Shown piece by piece: positions 60,272 through 64,000 of a stretch of DNA of 64,000 nucleotides. The notes under the pieces were generated by a model. It ran no database searches. It was not told the origin of the DNA and worked only from the letters and a program-made list of their open reading frames with translations. This stretch comes from Azospirillum formosense (GTDB lineage Bacteria > Pseudomonadota > Alphaproteobacteria > Azospirillales > Azospirillaceae): the NCBI RefSeq assembly GCF_040500525.1, contig NZ_CP159403.1:1028501-1092500 (forward strand), given 5' to 3'. The position numbers and the translations under genes are program-made. How positions within the stretch are numbered: position 1 is the first letter of the stretch; each line of letters starts with the position of its first letter.

Positions 60272-61309
60272 ATGGCGCGCAAAATCAGCATGAAGCAGGC
60301 GATCAACGAAGCGCTGGACCTGGAGATGACCCGCGACCCGACCGTGGTCGTGATGGGCGAGGACATCGTGGGCGGCACCGGATCGCCCGGCGAGGAGGAT
60401 GCCTGGGGCGGCGTGCTGGGCGTCACCAAGGGGCTGTACGCCAAGCACGGCGACCGGCTGATGGACACGCCGCTGTCGGAATCCGCCTATGTCGGAGCGG
60501 CCATCGGGGCGGCGACCTGCGGGCTGCGCCCGGTGGCGGAGCTGATGTTCATCGACTTCATGGGCGTCTGCTTCGACCAGATCTTCAACCAGGCGGCCAA
60601 GTTCCGCTACATGTTCGGCGGCAAGGCGGAAACGCCGGTGGTCATCCGCGCCATGGTCGGCGCCGGGTTCCGCGCGGCGGCCCAGCATTCGCAGATGCTG
60701 ACCCCCGTCTTCACCCACATCCCGGGCGTGAAGGTGGTTTGCCCGTCCAACGCCTACGACGCCAAGGGCCTGCTGATCCAGTCGATCCGCGACAACGACC
60801 CGGTGATCTTCTGCGAGCACAAGAACCTGTACGGCCTGGAATGCGACGTGCCGGCGGAGTCCTACGCCATCCCCTTCGGCGAGGCGAACGTGCTTCGCGA
60901 CGGCGGCGACGTGACCATCGTCAGCTATGGCCTGACCGTCCACCGCGCCATGGAGGCCGCGGAGTCGCTCGCCAAGGACGGGGTGGAGGCGGAGGTGATC
61001 GACCTGCGCACCCTCTCGCCCATTGACTGGGACACCGTCATCGACAGCGTGGAGCGCACCGGTCGGCTGGTGGTGGTGGACGAGGCGCATCCGCGTTGCA
61101 GCATCGCGTCGGACGTCGCCGCCTTCGTCGGACAGAACGCCTTCGGCGCGTTGAAGGCCGGCGTGCAGATGGTCACGGCGCCGCACGTGCCGGTGCCCTT
61201 CTCCCCCGTGCTGGAAGACCTCTACATCCCCGACGCGTCGTCCATCGCCGACGCCGTGCGGCGGACGTTGTCGCCCACCGGCACCTCCCCGCGCAGCATC
61301 GCGGCCTGA
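60272..61309 (+). CDS. acoB: Acetoin dehydrogenase E1 component, beta subunit
   Basis: This 345-residue transketolase-like subunit has VVVMGEDIVGGTGSPGEEDAWGG, DTPLSESAYVGAAIGAATCGLRPVAELMF, YMFGGKAETPVVIRAMVG and VIDLRTLSPIDWDTVIDSVERTGRLVVVDEAHPR. It forms the alpha2-beta2 E1 with AcoA. It follows acoA after 28 bases with a GGAGG site and runs directly into acoC. Confidence 0.94.
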   Translation: MARKISMKQAINEALDLEMTRDPTVVVMGEDIVGGTGSPGEEDAWGGVLGVTKGLYAKHGDRLMDTPLSESAYVGAAIGAATCGLRPVAELMFIDFMGVCFDQIFNQAAKFRYMFGGKAETPVVIRAMVGAGFRAAAQHSQMLTPVFTHIPGVKVVCPSNAYDAKGLLIQSIRDNDPVIFCEHKNLYGLECDVPAESYAIPFGEANVLRDGGDVTIVSYGLTVHRAMEAAESLAKDGVEAEVIDLRTLSPIDWDTVIDSVERTGRLVVVDEAHPRCSIASDVAAFVGQNAFGALKAGVQMVTAPHVPVPFSPVLEDLYIPDASSIADAVRRTLSPTGTSPRSIAA

Positions 61310-61324
61310 TCTGGAGCACGGTTC

Positions 61325-62443
61325 ATGCAGAATGAGCGCATCAAGCCCATCGTCATGCCGAAGTGGGGCCTGTCCATGTCGGAGGGCAAGATCACCGGCT
61401 GGCTGAAGCAGCCGGGATCGACCATCAACGTCGGCGACGATCTGCTGGAGGTCGAAACCGACAAGATCACCAACGTGGTGGAGGCCGGCGATGCCGGCAC
61501 GCTGCGCCGCGTGCTGGCCGAACCGGGGAACGTCTATCCGGTGAAGGCGCTGATCGCCGTGCTGGCCGATACCGACGTGCCGGACGCGGAGGTGGACGCC
61601 TTCGTCGCCAGCTACGCCGTGCCCAAGGGCGACGAGGGGGAGAAAGAGGAGGCTCCCCGCTACCTGTTCGCCGACACGACGGCCGGCACGCTCCGCTACG
61701 CCAAGCGCGGGGACGGCGGACCGACGGTGTTGCTGGTCCACGGCTTCGGCGGCGATCTCGACAACTGGCTGTTCACCATCGATGCGCTCGCCGAGAACGC
61801 CACGGTCTACGCGCTGGACCTGCCGGGCCACGGCCAGTCCACCAAGGCCGTGGCCGACCCGACGCTGGCTGGCCTGTCGGCGGCTCTGCGCGGCTTCATG
61901 GACACGGTGGGCATCGGTTCGGCCCATCTGGTTGGGCATTCGATGGGCGGGGCGGTGTCCATGCGGACGGCGCTCGACGCGCCGGACCGCGTGGCGTCCC
62001 TATCCCTCATCGCCTCGGCCGGTCTGGGGCCGGAGATCAACCACGCCTACATCCAGGGCTACATCGCGGCCACGGGGCGGCGCGACCTGAAGCCCGTGCT
62101 GGAGAACCTGTTCGCCGACCCCGGCCTCGTCAGCCGCCAGATGACCGAGGACGTCCTGAAGTTCAAGCGCCTGGACGGGGTGGACGGTGCATTGCGGGCG
62201 CTGTCCGCGGCCCTGTTCGACGGTGGCGCTCAGACCGGCGTCCTGCACGAAGCGGTGGCCGCAGCGGGCAAACCTGTGCTGGTGGTGTGGGGCGGGCAGG
62301 ACCGCGTCATCCCCGCGGCCCACGCCACGGCGCTCGGCTCCCACGCCCGCGTGGAGGTCATTCCGAACGCCGGCCACATGGTGCAGATGGAGGCCGCCGG
62401 CACGGTGAACGCGCTGCTGAAGGAGCACATCGGCAGACGGTGA
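61325..62443 (+). CDS. acoC: Acetoin dehydrogenase E2-type component: lipoyl domain fused to alpha/beta hydrolase
   Basis: This 372-residue protein starts with a lipoyl domain (KPIVMPKWGLSMSEGKITGWLK; Lys47 in VETDKITNVV is the lipoylation site). After a short linker comes an alpha/beta-hydrolase fold (VLLVHGFGGDLDNWLF, the nucleophile elbow GHSMGGAVSM, His in IPNAGHMVQME). Instead of a usual CAT acyltransferase core, the hydrolase-like domain takes its place, as in AcoC of Ralstonia. No E3 (dihydrolipoamide dehydrogenase) gene follows in the window, so a housekeeping E3 must serve. The operon ends here with a hairpin. Confidence 0.9.
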   Translation: MQNERIKPIVMPKWGLSMSEGKITGWLKQPGSTINVGDDLLEVETDKITNVVEAGDAGTLRRVLAEPGNVYPVKALIAVLADTDVPDAEVDAFVASYAVPKGDEGEKEEAPRYLFADTTAGTLRYAKRGDGGPTVLLVHGFGGDLDNWLFTIDALAENATVYALDLPGHGQSTKAVADPTLAGLSAALRGFMDTVGIGSAHLVGHSMGGAVSMRTALDAPDRVASLSLIASAGLGPEINHAYIQGYIAATGRRDLKPVLENLFADPGLVSRQMTEDVLKFKRLDGVDGALRALSAALFDGGAQTGVLHEAVAAAGKPVLVVWGGQDRVIPAAHATALGSHARVEVIPNAGHMVQMEAAGTVNALLKEHIGRR

Positions 62444-62450
62444 ACGCGAC

Positions 62451-62504
62451 GCCCCGCTCCCGTCGGTTTCGGCAGCGCTCATGCCGAACCGCCCGGAGCG
62501 GGGC
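62451..62504 (+). terminator. Hairpin terminating the aco operon
   Basis: GCCCCGCTCC and GGAGCGGGGC form a perfect 10-base-pair stem, and inner GGTTTCGGC / GCCGAACC can extend it. It starts seven bases after the acoC stop. There is no U-tract, so it may act from both sides between convergent genes. Confidence 0.6.
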
Positions 62505-62611
62505 ACTGTGGCCACGCCCCCTCCCGGGCCGAAAGCGGCGCTTCGGTGGGTGATTTGGAACGGGCGCTGGCCGACCGCGGGGTGGCCATCCATCGCACGG
62601 CGCTCTTCTCG

Positions 62612-63085
62612 TCAATGCGTGTCGAGCGATGTCCAGCCGCCGATATGCGCGTAAACGGAATCGCGCAGCTGCGCGATCTCGCGGTTGAGCCTTGCCAACG
62701 CGGCGGGTGACTCCCCGGAGGCCTGGAGCAATGCATCGCCCAGGCAACCGGCCCGGGAGCGCAGATCCGCTCCCTTGGCCGTCAACGACACGATCACCTG
62801 CCTCTCGTTGGTCGGGTTGCGCGTGCGCTGGATCATCTCCGCGGCCTCGAGGCGTTTGAGCAGAGGCGTCAGCGTGCTGGATTCAAGGGCAAGCTGCTGG
62901 GCGATGCTCCCCACCGTCTGTCCGTCTTCCCGCCACAGGACGTTGAGGACGAGATACTGCGGATAGGTGAGATCAAGGGCGTCCAGCAGCGGCTTGTAGG
63001 CGCGCTGGATGGCGATGCCGGCCGAGTAGATCGCGAAGCAGAGCTGCTCCTCCAACGGCACCGGCGGCTTGTTCTCATCCGACAT
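62612..63085 (-). CDS. OhrR-like MarR-family regulator
   Basis: This 157-residue winged-helix protein has the OhrR-type opening LEEQLCFAIYSAGIAIQRAY, with the reactive cysteine in LCFAIYS, then LTYPQYLVLNVLWREDGQTVGSIAQQLALESSTLTPLLKRLE and the wing EMIQRTRNPTNERQVIVSLT. OhrR proteins sense organic peroxides or related electrophiles by oxidation of this Cys. The ATG at 63085 is chosen because GGGAG lies seven bases upstream. It is divergent from an exported alpha/beta hydrolase, with two TATCGCGATA palindromes between, so it probably represses both genes. Confidence 0.9.
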   Translation of the reverse strand: MSDENKPPVPLEEQLCFAIYSAGIAIQRAYKPLLDALDLTYPQYLVLNVLWREDGQTVGSIAQQLALESSTLTPLLKRLEAAEMIQRTRNPTNERQVIVSLTAKGADLRSRAGCLGDALLQASGESPAALARLNREIAQLRDSVYAHIGGWTSLDTH

Positions 63086-63123
63086 AGGCAGGCTCCCTTC
63101 GCAGCGCATCTTCCGCAAACATA

Positions 63124-63133
63124 TATCGCGATA
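63124..63133. promoter_or_regulatory. MarR-type operator 1
   Basis: The palindrome TATCGCGATA lies 39 bases upstream of the OhrR-like gene, in its promoter zone. Confidence 0.6.
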
Positions 63134-63172
63134 AATTTCCCTGGACAAGGACGCGCCTCAGCGGTACACAAT

Positions 63173-63186
63173 GTTATCGCGATAAC
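63173..63186. promoter_or_regulatory. MarR-type operator 2
   Basis: GTTATCGCGATAAC is a perfect 14-base palindrome with the same core, 27 bases upstream of the hydrolase gene. The two centres are 51 bases apart, close to five helical turns. Confidence 0.65.
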
Positions 63187-63213
63187 TGTTATTGCGCATG
63201 AACGGAGGCGAAC

Positions 63214-64000
63214 ATGAAGAACACCCTTCAGACCCTGCTCCTGGCCGCTTCGGTCGTCACGCTCCCGCTGTCGGTCTCGCAGGCGCAGCCGACCAACCGC
63301 TCCATCGATCAGGCGGTTGTCCGGAACATCGTCCTCGTCCATGGCGCCTTTGCCGACGGGTCGGGATGGCGGAAGGTCTACGAGGATCTGACCAACCGCG
63401 GCTACCGGGTCACGATCGTCCAGAATCCGCTCACCTCCTTCGAAGACGATGTGGCGGCCACGCGGCGCGCGCTCGACCGGCAGGATGGTCCCGCCGTTCT
63501 GGTCGGCCACAGCTGGGGCGGCACGGTCATCACCGAAGCCGGCGTCCACCCCAAGGTGCGTGGGCTGGTCTATGTGTCCGCCCTGGCGCCCGACGCCGGC
63601 GAGACCACGGCGCAGCAATATGACGGCTATACGACACCCCCCGAGTTCGTCATCGAGACGAGCGGGGACGGTTTCGGCTTCATCAAGCCCGAGAATTTCG
63701 CCGCCGGATTTGCGGCGGACGCGACGAAGGCCGACGTCGATTTCCTGAAGGCGTCGCAAGTTCCGATCAACATGGCGAGCTTCGGCGTGAAGCTTCAGCA
63801 TGCCGCTTGGCGGACCAAGCCCAGCTGGGCGGTGGTCGCGACGGAGGACAAGGCCTTCGATCAGCGGATGCTCCAGGACATGGCGCGACGCATCGGTGCC
63901 AAGGTCACGAACGTCCGGGCCAGCCATGCCGTCTACGTCACGCAGGCGGAGGTCGTCGCGACGGTGATCGACGCCGCCGCCCGGCAGTCCGGCGCGGCTT
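63214..64000 (+). CDS. Exported alpha/beta hydrolase, cut by the right edge
   Basis: This frame is open to the end of the window (262 codons). It starts MKNTLQTLLLAASVVTLPLSVSQAQ, a signal peptide, then VVRNIVLVHGAFADGSGWRKV, the nucleophile elbow VLVGHSWGGTVITEA and a C-terminal VRASHAVYVTQAEVVATVIDAAAR with the His. It resembles pyrethroid-hydrolase or arylesterase-like alpha/beta hydrolases of the periplasm. AGGAGG-like GGAGG five bases before the ATG supports the start. The gene is divergent from an OhrR-like regulator, so it may be induced by peroxides or electrophiles. The last residues are missing. Confidence 0.85.
   Translation, partial: MKNTLQTLLLAASVVTLPLSVSQAQPTNRSIDQAVVRNIVLVHGAFADGSGWRKVYEDLTNRGYRVTIVQNPLTSFEDDVAATRRALDRQDGPAVLVGHSWGGTVITEAGVHPKVRGLVYVSALAPDAGETTAQQYDGYTTPPEFVIETSGDGFGFIKPENFAAGFAADATKADVDFLKASQVPINMASFGVKLQHAAWRTKPSWAVVATEDKAFDQRMLQDMARRIGAKVTNVRASHAVYVTQAEVVATVIDAAARQSGAA

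Overview
The window is high-GC, densely coded DNA of the alphaproteobacterial type. My best guess is an Azospirillum-like Rhodospirillales member, judged from protein character, codon use and gene content (IMP dehydrogenase, RlmE, Ppx/GppA, Urt-type ABC transporter, AcoXABC, many two-component genes). The species cannot be fixed from the sequence alone.

Layout. Positions 1-8900 look like ordinary chromosome: the end of mltA, a GNAT acetyltransferase, a TrmH/SpoU methyltransferase, guaB with a clear terminator, rlmE-ppx, tRNA-Gln(CTG), an MFS/HxlR divergent pair and a GGDEF response regulator. Positions 8896-24695 (minus strand) form one tightly packed run of 14 genes: a HutC-type GntR regulator, a branched-chain-amino-acid-type ABC importer (binding protein, H, M, G, F), an MmgE/PrpD protein, an isocitrate-lyase-superfamily lyase, HyuB and HyuA, an isochorismatase-fold protein, an FAD oxidoreductase and a LeuC/LeuD pair. 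It reads as a self-contained catabolic pathway of unknown substrate. Two palindromes of the same type in front of the regulator are its likely operators.

Positions 24900-42571 form an amide/urea island. It holds formamidase FmdA with an FmdB zinc-ribbon protein, an Urt/Fmd-type ABC transporter (A-E), aliphatic amidase AmiE with a NorQ/CbbQ-NorD/CbbO-like AAA+/VWA pair, and two unusual sensors. One is a chemoreceptor signalling domain fused to a UrtA-like binding domain. The other is an NCS1-type permease fused to a hybrid histidine kinase, followed by an overlapping LuxR-type response regulator. The urtA/kinase and amiE promoter regions share an ATACG-N8-CGTAT inverted repeat. Three related inverted-repeat elements sit only at gene junctions of this island.

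Positions 42857-47970 look eroded and partly foreign: two FixJ-like regulators, a truncated kinase, an IS5-type transposase tail, three small lipoproteins in lower-GC DNA, and remnants of a molybdenum hydroxylase subunit and an MFS permease. From 47980 come an SDR oxidoreductase, a GlxA-type AraC regulator and an Opp/Dpp ABC transporter (50086-55632). Diverging from the transporter is an acetoin module: AcoR activator, a good sigma-54 promoter, and acoX, acoA, acoB, acoC. The window ends with an OhrR-like MarR regulator divergent from an exported alpha/beta hydrolase that is cut off by the right edge.
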